64,000 bases of DNA from Aidingimonas halophila (lineage in GTDB: Bacteria > Pseudomonadota > Gammaproteobacteria > Pseudomonadales > Halomonadaceae): assembly GCF_900106955.1 (NCBI RefSeq), contig NZ_FNNI01000005.1:1-64000 (forward strand). Direction: 5' to 3'. Positions 1 to 8,299 of the stretch are shown piece by piece. Under the pieces are notes generated by a model. The model was not told where the DNA came from. It saw nothing but the letters and a program-made list of their open reading frames with translations, and made no database searches. A program made the translations under genes and the position numbers. The first letter of the stretch is position 1. Every line of letters starts with the position of its first letter.

Positions 1-1
1 C

Positions 2-3000
2 GACTTCGCCTTCGGTGACCCCGCCAATCTGACGGTTGACGGCCTGGACGGTGACCTGAACTGGACGACCGATGGCGACGGCAACCTGGTCGGCAGCCTG
101 GACGGCGACGACGTGCTCAAGCTGAGCCTGAACGGCGGCCCGATCGGCGCCCAGACCAGCGGCACGGTGACGGTCACCGCCGAGTTGCTCGATGCGCTGC
201 CGCACGATGCGAACGTCGACGAGCTGACCATCGGCGGACTCGAAGTGATCGCCAGCGAAGCGGACGGCGACCGTGCCAGCGGCACGGTGGACGTCACCGT
301 CACGGACGCCCAGCCCGAGAACACTCTGGGCGGTGATAAGGAAGCCACCGAAGGCGGCGTGGCGATCGACGGCACCTGGAGCGAGGAAGCCGGCGCCGAC
401 GGCGTGGGCAGCACCACGGTCGAGTTCGGCGGCGAGAGCTACGCGCTGGATGAAGCCATCGACACCGGCAGCGGCGAGTTGACGGTCAACAGCGGTGGCA
501 CCTGGAGCTTCGTGCCTGGCACCAACGCCGAGAATACCGGCTTCGACTTCGAGCTGGTCACGCTGGACAACGACGGTGACGAGGCACGTGCCACGCACAC
601 CGTCGCGGTAGACGACGGCGCCGGTCCGACGCCGGGCGACAGCGACGGCGACGGCAAGACGCTCAGCCTCAACCTGGCCGATACCGCCACGGAAGATGGC
701 GCCACCGACAGCACCGACGGCGAGCTTGCCTTTACCGCCGGCAGTGACGACATCACCGAGTTCGCCTTCGGCGACCCCGCCAACCTGACGGTCGACGGCC
801 TGGACGGTGAGCTGGACTGGACGGCCGACGGCGACGGCAACCTGGTCGGCAGCCTGGACGGCGACGACGTGCTCAAGCTGAGCCTGAACGGCGGCCCGAT
901 CGGCGCGCAGACCAGCGGCACGGTGACGGTCACCGCCGAGCTGCTCGATGCGCTGCCGCACGATGCGAACGTCGACGAGCTGACCATCGACGGTCTCGAA
1001 GTGATCGCCAGCGAGGCAGACGGCGACGATGCCACCGGCATGGTCGACATGACCGTGAGTGACGCGCTGCCTGATGCCACTGATGACTCCGCTGATGTTG
1101 TAGCGGGAGAGTCTATTAGCGGCAATGTGCTGAACAATGATACGGCCGTTGAGCAACCAACTTCAGTGACCGGCGTTTCGCATGAGTCGGCTGGTGCCGT
1201 CTCCTTCGACAACCCCGACGATGTCAAAAATGATGGGAATGGCGATTACATCGAGCTGGAAACCGATCATGGCACACTGACATTGTACCAGGATGGCGAT
1301 TACCAATATTCTGCTAATCCGATAGAGTCAACGGTGACGGTGCCAAATAATTCATTGGAAGATTGGCAAGGCGCCTTGTCAGGTGTTTATGGGTTCATGG
1401 GAGCACCACTGGATGGACAAGGAAAGCTTGATATCTCTCAGTTGACATCTGCAGCTGAAGATGACGTCAAGTTTAACAATGGCTCCAAGAAAGGGCTCGG
1501 TGTTGATATTTCCCAGTCAGGTGTGATCGATGACGGTGAAAATCTCGTCATGGCCCTTAATGGCCCTGCTTCTAGTGCAGTAGTCAGCATCGGCCAGTTC
1601 AATGCGAATCAAACTGAAACGGGTCAATGGCAAGCATTTGATAGTGACGGAAACCTTGTCGGTTCAGGAACATTCGAAGGTGAGACCAATAATGGTAAAC
1701 CGTTCTCGGTGGATATTGATACCGATGAACCCTTCAGCTATCTCAGCTTTGGACTCGATACGGGATCAAACTCCAATCAGGGATATGTCGTTAATGGGTT
1801 GAGTTATTCTGCCTACCAAGGGGCGGCGGAAGATAACTTTACCTATACGATGAGAGATGAAGATGGTGATTTAGATGATGCAGAACTGAATTTTGGTATT
1901 GACAACGAGGGGGATATTCCTGATCCCGAACCGCCGGTACCGGACGAACTGCTTGTGGATGGAAATTCCAGTAGTTCTGGCCTGGAAACGGCTGGTGGTA
2001 ACGACGTGCTGGTGGGTGATATCGGTGGCAAGAAAACCAATATCACTCCTGGACAAGACTATAATGTGTCGTTGATAGTCGACTCGTCCGGCAGCATTGA
2101 GAATCAACTTTCGCTTTTGAAAGATTCCCTCAATAAACTGGCCGGCCAGCTCGTCAATCATGATGGTTCTGTCAATCTTCAGTTGGTCAGTTTTGCGAAG
2201 AATGCTGATACAGAGCTAACCCTGGATGACATCACTAATGTCGATAATGCCTTGAGCACTATTGAATCGGCAATTGCTGATCTGGGCGCCGATGGCGGCA
2301 CCAACTACGAGGCGGCATTCCGAGAAGCCAAAGAATGGTTCGATGGACAAGAGAACGGCTATGAGAACCTGACGTACTTCCTGACGGATGGTGATCCCAC
2401 TTATCATCTTAATGAATGGGGTGATCCGACCAACGATGGGAATGGTTCACAGACGAGTCAGGCGAACTTGCAGAATGCCCTTGATGCCTTTGGGCCCTTG
2501 TCAGATATTAGTACCGTCCATGGCATTGGGCTTGATATCTATGATAACGGAAATGTCAACGAAGACTACTTGAGGTATTTTGACAATACGGACCCCAATG
2601 GACAGGCGACTGTTGACTTTGGCTCGACGACAGAAACGACTCTTGCCGATTTCCACGGTGGTGATGATCCTATCGATGGTGAGGAGAGCTGGACTGTCAT
2701 TAACGGAGGTGGCTCTGTTGATCGGAATGGATGGGGAAACTATCTGGAGTTAGATTCGGACGGCAGTTCCGTCACTGCTCGCAGCGATTCCTTTTCTATA
2801 AGTGAGGACGGAGGATCTATTGGCCTGCAATATGCAGTAGATGATTATTATCAGGATGATGACTTTTCCTGGTCGCTTGAGAAGTTATCCGAAGGTTCTT
2901 GGAGCGAAGTCGAAAATGGTCAGCTTAATAGCTGGCAGAGTTATCGAACGATAGGTTCAGATTTGGGAGCTGGGGACTATCGTCTGGTATTTTCTGTTGA

Positions 3001-3817
3001 AGATAATAGCTGGGGGTGGAGTGATGCCAAGCTGGAACTCCACGATATCGAGCTGTCGATTCCTGATCGAGTCACCGGAGATATCGGTCAGCCATCCGTC
3101 ATAATGTCTGCCGAAGAACTCGACAATGTCCTCGAGGGAGGCAGTACGGAAGAGGTGCCCGTCGATGTCGGTGATGACGAGTTAATTGGCGGAGACGGTG
3201 ATGACATCCTCTTCGGCGACACGGTAGAGCATCCCGATCATGAGGGAGAGGGCTTCCAGGGCATTCTGGATGAGCTCGAGGCTCAGAATGGTCAGGCGCC
3301 GACGGATGATGAAGTATTGACCTTCCTTCAGGATAACCATGAGTCGTTGCATGTACCGGCTGATCAAGGTGGCGACGATACTCTGGATGCGGGTGCCGGT
3401 AACGATATTCTGTATGGCGGTGCCGGTAACGACACCCTCTACGGCGGTGCCGGTAACGATGATCTCTATGGCGGGCTCGGCGCCGATACCTTCGCCTGGG
3501 AACTGGGCGATGAGGGAACCGAGAATGAGCCGGCCGAGGATACCGTCAAGGACTTCAATGCTTCCGGTGAGGATGAGGGAGACAAGCTGGATCTCTCCGA
3601 GTTGCTGCAGGATCGGGAGGAGAGCGATGAGCTCTCCGACTTCCTGCAGGCCTCGCAGAACGAGGACGGCGATACCGTGCTCCATGTCAGTACCAGTGGC
3701 AATCTGAGCCAGGATGGCGAAGGGGCCGATCAAACGGTCACACTGGATGGAGTGTCCTATAATGAGGATGTCATACAGAACATGATCGATGAGGGACAGT
3801 TGAAGATCGATCAGTAA
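2..3817 (+). CDS. LapA-like giant RTX adhesin, C-terminal part (5' end outside window)
   Basis: The frame is open from base 2, so this is the last ~1271 residues of a larger surface adhesin secreted by a type I system. Visible in order: two copies of a ~105-residue acidic Ig-like repeat (from bases 5 and 761), an intervening module, a lower-GC region with unique domains (bases ~1076-2050), a von Willebrand A domain with MIDAS motif DSSGS at 2081-2095, a second unique region, RTX nonapeptides of the GGAGNDxLY type at ~3369-3480, and a C-terminal type I secretion signal region (GADTFAWELGD onward). The downstream lapD and lapG genes fit a LapA-type, protease-released adhesin. The N-terminal retention and cleavage region is not in the window, so the exact family name is inferred. 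It ends in TAA before a strong hairpin. Confidence 0.9.
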   Translation, partial: DFAFGDPANLTVDGLDGDLNWTTDGDGNLVGSLDGDDVLKLSLNGGPIGAQTSGTVTVTAELLDALPHDANVDELTIGGLEVIASEADGDRASGTVDVTVTDAQPENTLGGDKEATEGGVAIDGTWSEEAGADGVGSTTVEFGGESYALDEAIDTGSGELTVNSGGTWSFVPGTNAENTGFDFELVTLDNDGDEARATHTVAVDDGAGPTPGDSDGDGKTLSLNLADTATEDGATDSTDGELAFTAGSDDITEFAFGDPANLTVDGLDGELDWTADGDGNLVGSLDGDDVLKLSLNGGPIGAQTSGTVTVTAELLDALPHDANVDELTIDGLEVIASEADGDDATGMVDMTVSDALPDATDDSADVVAGESISGNVLNNDTAVEQPTSVTGVSHESAGAVSFDNPDDVKNDGNGDYIELETDHGTLTLYQDGDYQYSANPIESTVTVPNNSLEDWQGALSGVYGFMGAPLDGQGKLDISQLTSAAEDDVKFNNGSKKGLGVDISQSGVIDDGENLVMALNGPASSAVVSIGQFNANQTETGQWQAFDSDGNLVGSGTFEGETNNGKPFSVDIDTDEPFSYLSFGLDTGSNSNQGYVVNGLSYSAYQGAAEDNFTYTMRDEDGDLDDAELNFGIDNEGDIPDPEPPVPDELLVDGNSSSSGLETAGGNDVLVGDIGGKKTNITPGQDYNVSLIVDSSGSIENQLSLLKDSLNKLAGQLVNHDGSVNLQLVSFAKNADTELTLDDITNVDNALSTIESAIADLGADGGTNYEAAFREAKEWFDGQENGYENLTYFLTDGDPTYHLNEWGDPTNDGNGSQTSQANLQNALDAFGPLSDISTVHGIGLDIYDNGNVNEDYLRYFDNTDPNGQATVDFGSTTETTLADFHGGDDPIDGEESWTVINGGGSVDRNGWGNYLELDSDGSSVTARSDSFSISEDGGSIGLQYAVDDYYQDDDFSWSLEKLSEGSWSEVENGQLNSWQSYRTIGSDLGAGDYRLVFSVEDNSWGWSDAKLELHDIELSIPDRVTGDIGQPSVIMSAEELDNVLEGGSTEEVPVDVGDDELIGGDGDDILFGDTVEHPDHEGEGFQGILDELEAQNGQAPTDDEVLTFLQDNHESLHVPADQGGDDTLDAGAGNDILYGGAGNDTLYGGAGNDDLYGGLGADTFAWELGDEGTENEPAEDTVKDFNASGEDEGDKLDLSELLQDREESDELSDFLQASQNEDGDTVLHVSTSGNLSQDGEGADQTVTLDGVSYNEDVIQNMIDEGQLKIDQ
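5..1075 (+). repeat. Two tandem adhesin modules, 756-base period
   Basis: The segment starting FAFGDPANLTVDGLDG occurs at base 5 and again at base 761, an exact spacing of 252 codons. About 105 residues of each copy are nearly identical (differences such as D/E, N/D, T/A and G/D), and the DNA is also nearly identical over long runs. Between them lies a different module beginning around NTLGGDKEATEGG. The first copy is cut by the window edge, so more copies probably lie upstream. Confidence 0.9.
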
Positions 3818-3847
3818 GTTCTGCCAAGCCTTTTGAGGCTCATGTGC

Positions 3848-3875
3848 GCCGTATCCGGTTAGCGCCGGATACGGC
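3848..3875 (+). terminator. Hairpin terminator after the adhesin gene
   Basis: A perfect 11-bp inverted repeat, GCCGTATCCGG (3848-3858) and CCGGATACGGC (3865-3875), with a 6-base loop, is followed by GTTCTTGT. It lies 30 bases after the adhesin stop and before the next gene's ribosome-binding site, so it probably separates the two transcripts. Confidence 0.75.
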
Positions 3876-3919
3876 GTTCTTGTAGGATGCGGAAATGGAA
3901 AAGGCTCAGGAGGCGAGCA

Positions 3920-4255
3920 ATGTTCGTCAAGCGTGATGAACAGGGGACGATCGTGATGGTGTGTCGCGAGGCGAGTCCCGAGTGTCGGGAATTTGTGGAA
4001 TCGGATTCACCGGAGTTGTCGGCATTTCTTGGTCGGGAGACCGCGCCTGAAGAACTGCATGAACTGCGACAATCGGATCTCGAGTTCGTGCGGGTGCTGG
4101 AGGATGTGATCGAGATCCTGATGGATAAGGGCGTGATCAGCTTTACCGACCTGCCTGACGCCGCCAGAGAGAAGCTGATGGCCCGCCAGTCAATGCGTCA
4201 GCGGGCCAATAGCGTGGGTCTCCTGGGGGATGACGGCGACGACGGTGTCATCTGA
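3920..4255 (+). CDS. Small conserved protein often mislabelled 'tryptophan synthase subunit beta like'
   Basis: An acidic 111-residue protein starting MFVKRDEQG. An ATG at 3887 is in frame, but the one at 3920 has AGGAGG 7 bases upstream and fits the family start. The middle carries a conserved block, LRQSDLEFVRVLEDVIEIL followed by KGVISFTDLP, that I recognise from Pseudomonas and Halomonas small proteins annotated as tryptophan synthase beta-like. It has no PLP-binding region and is far too short for that enzyme, so the label is misleading. The LEDVIEIL segment looks like an amphipathic helix. It ends 6 bases before the convergent lapD stop. Function unknown. Confidence 0.8.
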   Translation: MFVKRDEQGTIVMVCREASPECREFVESDSPELSAFLGRETAPEELHELRQSDLEFVRVLEDVIEILMDKGVISFTDLPDAAREKLMARQSMRQRANSVGLLGDDGDDGVI

Positions 4256-4261
4256 GACCGG

Positions 4262-6166
4262 TTAGTCTGATAGCCGGATACCCGGGCCGGTCATACCGTC
4301 GAAGCCGAGCTCGAGCAGGGTCGTATGTTCAGCGTCGGTTTCGACACCTTCTGCGATGATCTTGATACCGATGGAGTGGCAGAGCGTAGCCATGCCTCGC
4401 AGTATGGATTGTTGATCGACGCTGTCATCCACGTTGTTCACCAGTGATGCATCGATCTTGAGATAGCTCAACCCGACATCATGTAGTTGAGCGATTTTGG
4501 AGAACTCCGGCCCGACGTGTTCCAGTCCCATGCGGCAGCCGAAACGTTCCAATTCCCGGCACAGCGAACGGAAGCTCTCCAGATGATGGACCGCCATGAT
4601 TTCCGGCACTTCGAACCAGAGATGCGGGGCGGCTTCGGGGGCGGCCTGTAACCGGGCTTTTAATGCGCTGATGAATGCCGGATCATTGGCGGCACGTGGT
4701 GAGATGTTGAGTGCGACAGGTGTCGTATTCTCGGCGACGGTCCGCAAGGCGGTGTCCACTACGGCCAGGTCCATGTCACTGTTCATTCCCAGGCGTGAAA
4801 TCCACGGCATGAAGACACCGGCGGGTTGCCATTTGTCGCACAGCCTCAGCCGTGAGGGCGCTTCGTAGTGGAGGAGCCCGCCCTGGTTGTCCAGAACCGG
4901 ATAACGGGCCAGGGACACGCCGTCATGAATTGCCTGAACGAGCGCTGCTCGCCACTCGTCATGGGTTTGGAACAGAACGGCTTCGCCTTCGCCCCTGTCG
5001 AGGATGACCGCTCGGTCACCTTGACTTTCAGCACGAGCGAGTTCGCCGTCGAGGGCGCTGAGCACTTGAGCACGCGTTTCGTGCTGGTGGTATATGCGTA
5101 TCGCCATGGGCAGTGCAATGCGCAAGGGCTGGCCGTCCAGATGCGCATGCAGTTTGTCGGTGAGTCGTGCTGAGAGCGCTTCGAGGTCGTCTTCACCGGG
5201 AAGTAGCAAGGCAAAATCGCTTCCGTTAAGCCGGCCGACCTGGCCATTGTCGACGCTTCTGGCGATTTGCTGGAGTTCGCGGGTGAGTTCGGCCAACAGT
5301 TTGTCGGTGGCCGACCGCCCTAGTTGTTCGTTGAGTTCGGCAAGTTGAGCGACACGAATGATGGCGATACAGCCCATCGTATTGTCGTCTTCACGCTTGA
5401 GCGCTGTGTCGAGCAGACGCATGAAGTGATCGCGATTGACGGCGCCGGTGATGCTGTCGTGCTGCAGGCGACGCCTCAATTGTTCAAGCTTGTCGCCTTC
5501 TTGACTGAGCATGCTGCTGACACTGGCGGAGAGTTGGTTCATGGCTTCCACCACGTCGCGCAACTCCCGCGTCTTGGGTAATCGGGATGTCGTGAAACGC
5601 CGACGACCGATTTCCCGGGCCTGATCAATAACGGCTTGCAGGGGGCGTCGAATGGTATGGACGATCCACCAGGCCAGCAGGCCGCTGACGATGGCCGCGA
5701 GTCCGAACCAGCCAAGCAGTTGTAATGTGCTACGCCAGAGAGAGCGGTAGGCATAGCTGTGTTGCGTTTCGACTTCGATAGTGGCGTATTGCTGCCAACC
5801 ATCCTGAATGACGGCTTCGCCGGCAGGGATCGAGAAGCGTGTCAGGTCGACGAACCAACCGGGAACTTCATCGATGGTTTCATCGGCTTCTCGCGCTTCC
5901 ATGATGTCGCCATCCGTATCGCGTAGCTCGATACGCCGATAGTGTCCTGTGTCGAACTGGGCGGCAATCAGCAATTCCATTTCCGTCGGATCCTTGCTGA
6001 GCTGGCTCATCGACAGGGCAAGCGCATTGGCATTGTCGGCATTCTTGATACTGACCTCTTGTTCGAGCGCTTGTTTGGTCGTGGTGATCGCGATGAACAG
6101 GCTTCCGCCAAAGGCGATCAGCAAGAGCACCAGTATGGTCAGCCATAACTGCTTGATAAGCGACAT
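4262..6166 (-). CDS. lapD: LapD-type c-di-GMP receptor with degenerate GGDEF and EAL domains
   Basis: 634-residue inner-membrane protein. A first transmembrane helix (about 8-29), a periplasmic LapD/MoxY-type domain (30-145), a second helix (~150-170), then HAMP, GGDEF-like (~235-390) and EAL-like (~400-630) domains. The GGDEF motif reads NGSDF (314-318) and the EAL motif reads EAP (435-437), so neither cyclase nor phosphodiesterase activity is expected. That matches LapD, which binds c-di-GMP through its EAL domain and sequesters the protease LapG so the adhesin stays on the surface. GGGAGAA precedes the ATG. lapG is 69 bases upstream on the same strand, and the adhesin lies just beyond a small gene. 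Confidence 0.9.
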   Translation of the reverse strand: MSLIKQLWLTILVLLLIAFGGSLFIAITTTKQALEQEVSIKNADNANALALSMSQLSKDPTEMELLIAAQFDTGHYRRIELRDTDGDIMEAREADETIDEVPGWFVDLTRFSIPAGEAVIQDGWQQYATIEVETQHSYAYRSLWRSTLQLLGWFGLAAIVSGLLAWWIVHTIRRPLQAVIDQAREIGRRRFTTSRLPKTRELRDVVEAMNQLSASVSSMLSQEGDKLEQLRRRLQHDSITGAVNRDHFMRLLDTALKREDDNTMGCIAIIRVAQLAELNEQLGRSATDKLLAELTRELQQIARSVDNGQVGRLNGSDFALLLPGEDDLEALSARLTDKLHAHLDGQPLRIALPMAIRIYHQHETRAQVLSALDGELARAESQGDRAVILDRGEGEAVLFQTHDEWRAALVQAIHDGVSLARYPVLDNQGGLLHYEAPSRLRLCDKWQPAGVFMPWISRLGMNSDMDLAVVDTALRTVAENTTPVALNISPRAANDPAFISALKARLQAAPEAAPHLWFEVPEIMAVHHLESFRSLCRELERFGCRMGLEHVGPEFSKIAQLHDVGLSYLKIDASLVNNVDDSVDQQSILRGMATLCHSIGIKIIAEGVETDAEHTTLLELGFDGMTGPGIRLSD

Positions 6167-6235
6167 GTCAGCGTTCTCCCTGCAAGCCGACGGTCGGCCG
6201 TCGAAATATTGAATGATTGTTCGGTATACCGATGA

Positions 6236-6943
6236 TCATAAGAACCCTTGCTCCTCCATGCGTGCCAGCACGCGTCGCCAGCGCGACAATCGTGCTACCG
6301 GATCGGCTTTCGATGTCGTCGAACTACCCGTCCACAGGCCTTCACTGTTGAAGCTGAAGACAGGGTCGAGGTCGGTGCGCTGGCTGGCGGGAACGATGCT
6401 TGGCTGAAGATTATCCAGAATACGGGGCTCGGCACTGGGCGTTTCATAATACCCCAGCACCATGTGCGCAATGGTTTCGTCGCTGCGTCCCGGGCGGGCC
6501 TTGACATAGATCATGCGCAGCTTGGCGACCGGTACTCCCAGTTGAACGAGCGTAATGTACTTGGCGATGGAATAATCTTCACAGTCGCCCCGGCCTTCGC
6601 CCAAGGTTTCCAGTGGTGTCGCCCAATAGTCCTTCTGGCCCCAGATATCGATGTCGTCGACCCATTTGACACGCCGGTTGAAGAAGTCGTTGACTTCACG
6701 TAACTGGGTGTCCAGATCGCTATTCGACAAGCGATCGAGCAACGCCAACCACTCCTCGATGACATCGAGGCCGCTCGAGCCATACTGGGCTCGCATGGAC
6801 TCACGTAGCCGTGACGGATCCATGCTGCCCGTTGCCGGTATGGCGTGAACGCCAACGGCACAGGCGAGGACGGTTCCGCCCAACGTCGCAAGGAAACGGC
6901 GTCGGTCAGGGCGAAAGGAACTGACGAGTCGGGAATTGGCCAT
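6236..6943 (-). CDS. lapG: LapG-type periplasmic cysteine protease
   Basis: 235-residue transglutaminase-like cysteine peptidase. The predicted triad is Cys121 (in GDCEDY), His160 (in AHMVL) and Asp177 (in LDNL), all present with spacing as in known LapG proteins. This enzyme clips the N-terminal region of LapA-type adhesins to release them when c-di-GMP is low and is inhibited by LapD binding. The N-terminus carries an arginine cluster (DRRRFLATLG) followed by a hydrophobic stretch, compatible with a Tat or Sec signal peptide. Transcribed toward lapD. No good Shine-Dalgarno precedes the ATG. Confidence 0.9.
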   Translation of the reverse strand: MANSRLVSSFRPDRRRFLATLGGTVLACAVGVHAIPATGSMDPSRLRESMRAQYGSSGLDVIEEWLALLDRLSNSDLDTQLREVNDFFNRRVKWVDDIDIWGQKDYWATPLETLGEGRGDCEDYSIAKYITLVQLGVPVAKLRMIYVKARPGRSDETIAHMVLGYYETPSAEPRILDNLQPSIVPASQRTDLDPVFSFNSEGLWTGSSTTSKADPVARLSRWRRVLARMEEQGFL

Positions 6944-7013
6944 GCATGGATTTGCGCCGGTAGCGCATGAGTTCCCTGATACTGGTGGTGATTATCGTAT
7001 TACGGGTAATGTA

Positions 7014-8192
7014 TCAGTAGGTGCTATTCCCTTGCCATAGCCGAAGTTGGCCGAGCCAACCCAGATCCCTGGCGGCTTCCTGCAGTTCGTCAGCCATGCC
7101 GTCCAGCGATTGACCATTGGTGGAAAGGGAGTCCGGTATGTACAGCGAGAGTTCGATCCGATCGTCCAGATAGTGCAGTCCCAGATCAATACGTTGCTGC
7201 CAGGCGGGTAGGTGCCCCCAGCGGGCTTCCAGCGCCACTTCGACATCATCACGAAGCGGCAGGCCGGGGCGCTGCTCGATGTCCGGGACATCCGAATCGT
7301 CTTCAGGATCGATGTGGAAGGTGACGTCGGTCAGCCGCGGGAAGGCGTCATGCAGATCCCTGTGTGCCTGGTTGCCGACTTCATGTGCTTCGGAAACGGA
7401 AATGCGAGGTGACACCACGAGGTGCATATCGAGCAGGACGCGACCACCGATCGTGCGTGTCCGCATTTCATGTACGCTTTCGACTCCCGGGACGCTGGTG
7501 ACGGTTTCCTGCATGCGGTGTTGCTGTTCAACCGGGAGGGCGGTATCGACGAGTTCATGCCCCGCATCCCAGAGCAGATCCCAACCGATCTTGCCGACCA
7601 GCAGTCCGACGATGATGGCGGCGACACCATCCAGCCAACCGATACCGAATTGCGCGCCCACCAAGCCGATCAGCACGACGATGCTGGAAAGGGCATCGGA
7701 GCGGGAGTGCCAGGCGTTGGCTTCGAGCAGCCGGGAGCGCACACGCTTCGCCACTCGCAAGGTATAGTGGAATATCCACTCCTTGAGGACTAATGCAATC
7801 AAGGACAGCAGGATGGCCCACTGTCCGGGGGCGGGAATCGGTGTACCGGCCATGAGTCGTGACAGACTGGCCCAGGCGATACCCCCTGCCACGAAGATCA
7901 ATACGCTACCCAGCCACAGTGTCGCCAGTGTTTCGATACGTCCATGGCCGTAGGGGTGGTTGTGGTCCGGCGCCTGGCGACCGAAATGGGTGGCCACGAG
8001 AACCATGGCGTCGGTGATCAGGTCGGAGAACGAGTGAATGCCGTCGGCAATGAGGGCGGCGGAACCGACGATGATGCCGGTGATGACCTTGGCTATGCCC
8101 AGTGCTGCATCGATGATAGCGCCCACCAGCGTGACGCGATGCGCTTCACGTGTGTGGGCGGGGCTGAGCCGATGTGCACTGAAACTTCCCAT
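7014..8192 (-). CDS. Cation diffusion facilitator family metal exporter
   Basis: 392 residues, longer than the ~300 typical of this family. An N-terminal six-helix transporter domain carries HxxxD metal-site pairs in TM2 (His53/Asp57 in DGIHSFSD) and TM5 (HSRSD), the arrangement usual in zinc-type CDF proteins, plus the conserved cytoplasmic HPYGHGRIE motif (79-87). A cytoplasmic dimerisation domain (~200-290) follows, and then an extra ~100-residue C-terminal segment of unknown role. It should export zinc or a similar divalent metal in exchange for protons; the metal cannot be fixed from sequence alone. lapG lies 70 bases downstream on the same strand. Confidence 0.88.
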   Translation of the reverse strand: MGSFSAHRLSPAHTREAHRVTLVGAIIDAALGIAKVITGIIVGSAALIADGIHSFSDLITDAMVLVATHFGRQAPDHNHPYGHGRIETLATLWLGSVLIFVAGGIAWASLSRLMAGTPIPAPGQWAILLSLIALVLKEWIFHYTLRVAKRVRSRLLEANAWHSRSDALSSIVVLIGLVGAQFGIGWLDGVAAIIVGLLVGKIGWDLLWDAGHELVDTALPVEQQHRMQETVTSVPGVESVHEMRTRTIGGRVLLDMHLVVSPRISVSEAHEVGNQAHRDLHDAFPRLTDVTFHIDPEDDSDVPDIEQRPGLPLRDDVEVALEARWGHLPAWQQRIDLGLHYLDDRIELSLYIPDSLSTNGQSLDGMADELQEAARDLGWLGQLRLWQGNSTY

Positions 8193-8299
8193 CTAGGGGG
8201 TTCCTCGACCGTGACACTGAAGTGGTTGAAAACCTGGATAGTCTAATTCAAGAAACCATCCATCGAAATACTTGAGTGTATTGCAAAGGTATTTGCTCC

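Noticed and set aside
439-1227. 262-residue minus-strand open frame inside the adhesin gene
   Set aside because: Composed of Ser/Ala/Pro-rich low-complexity sequence caused by the GC-rich repeats on the other strand; it overlaps a clear coding region and has no family features.
3182-3733. 183-residue minus-strand frame opposite the RTX repeats
   Set aside because: Its repeats (IVTGTAV..) mirror the RTX nonapeptide DNA; no ribosome-binding site or known motif.
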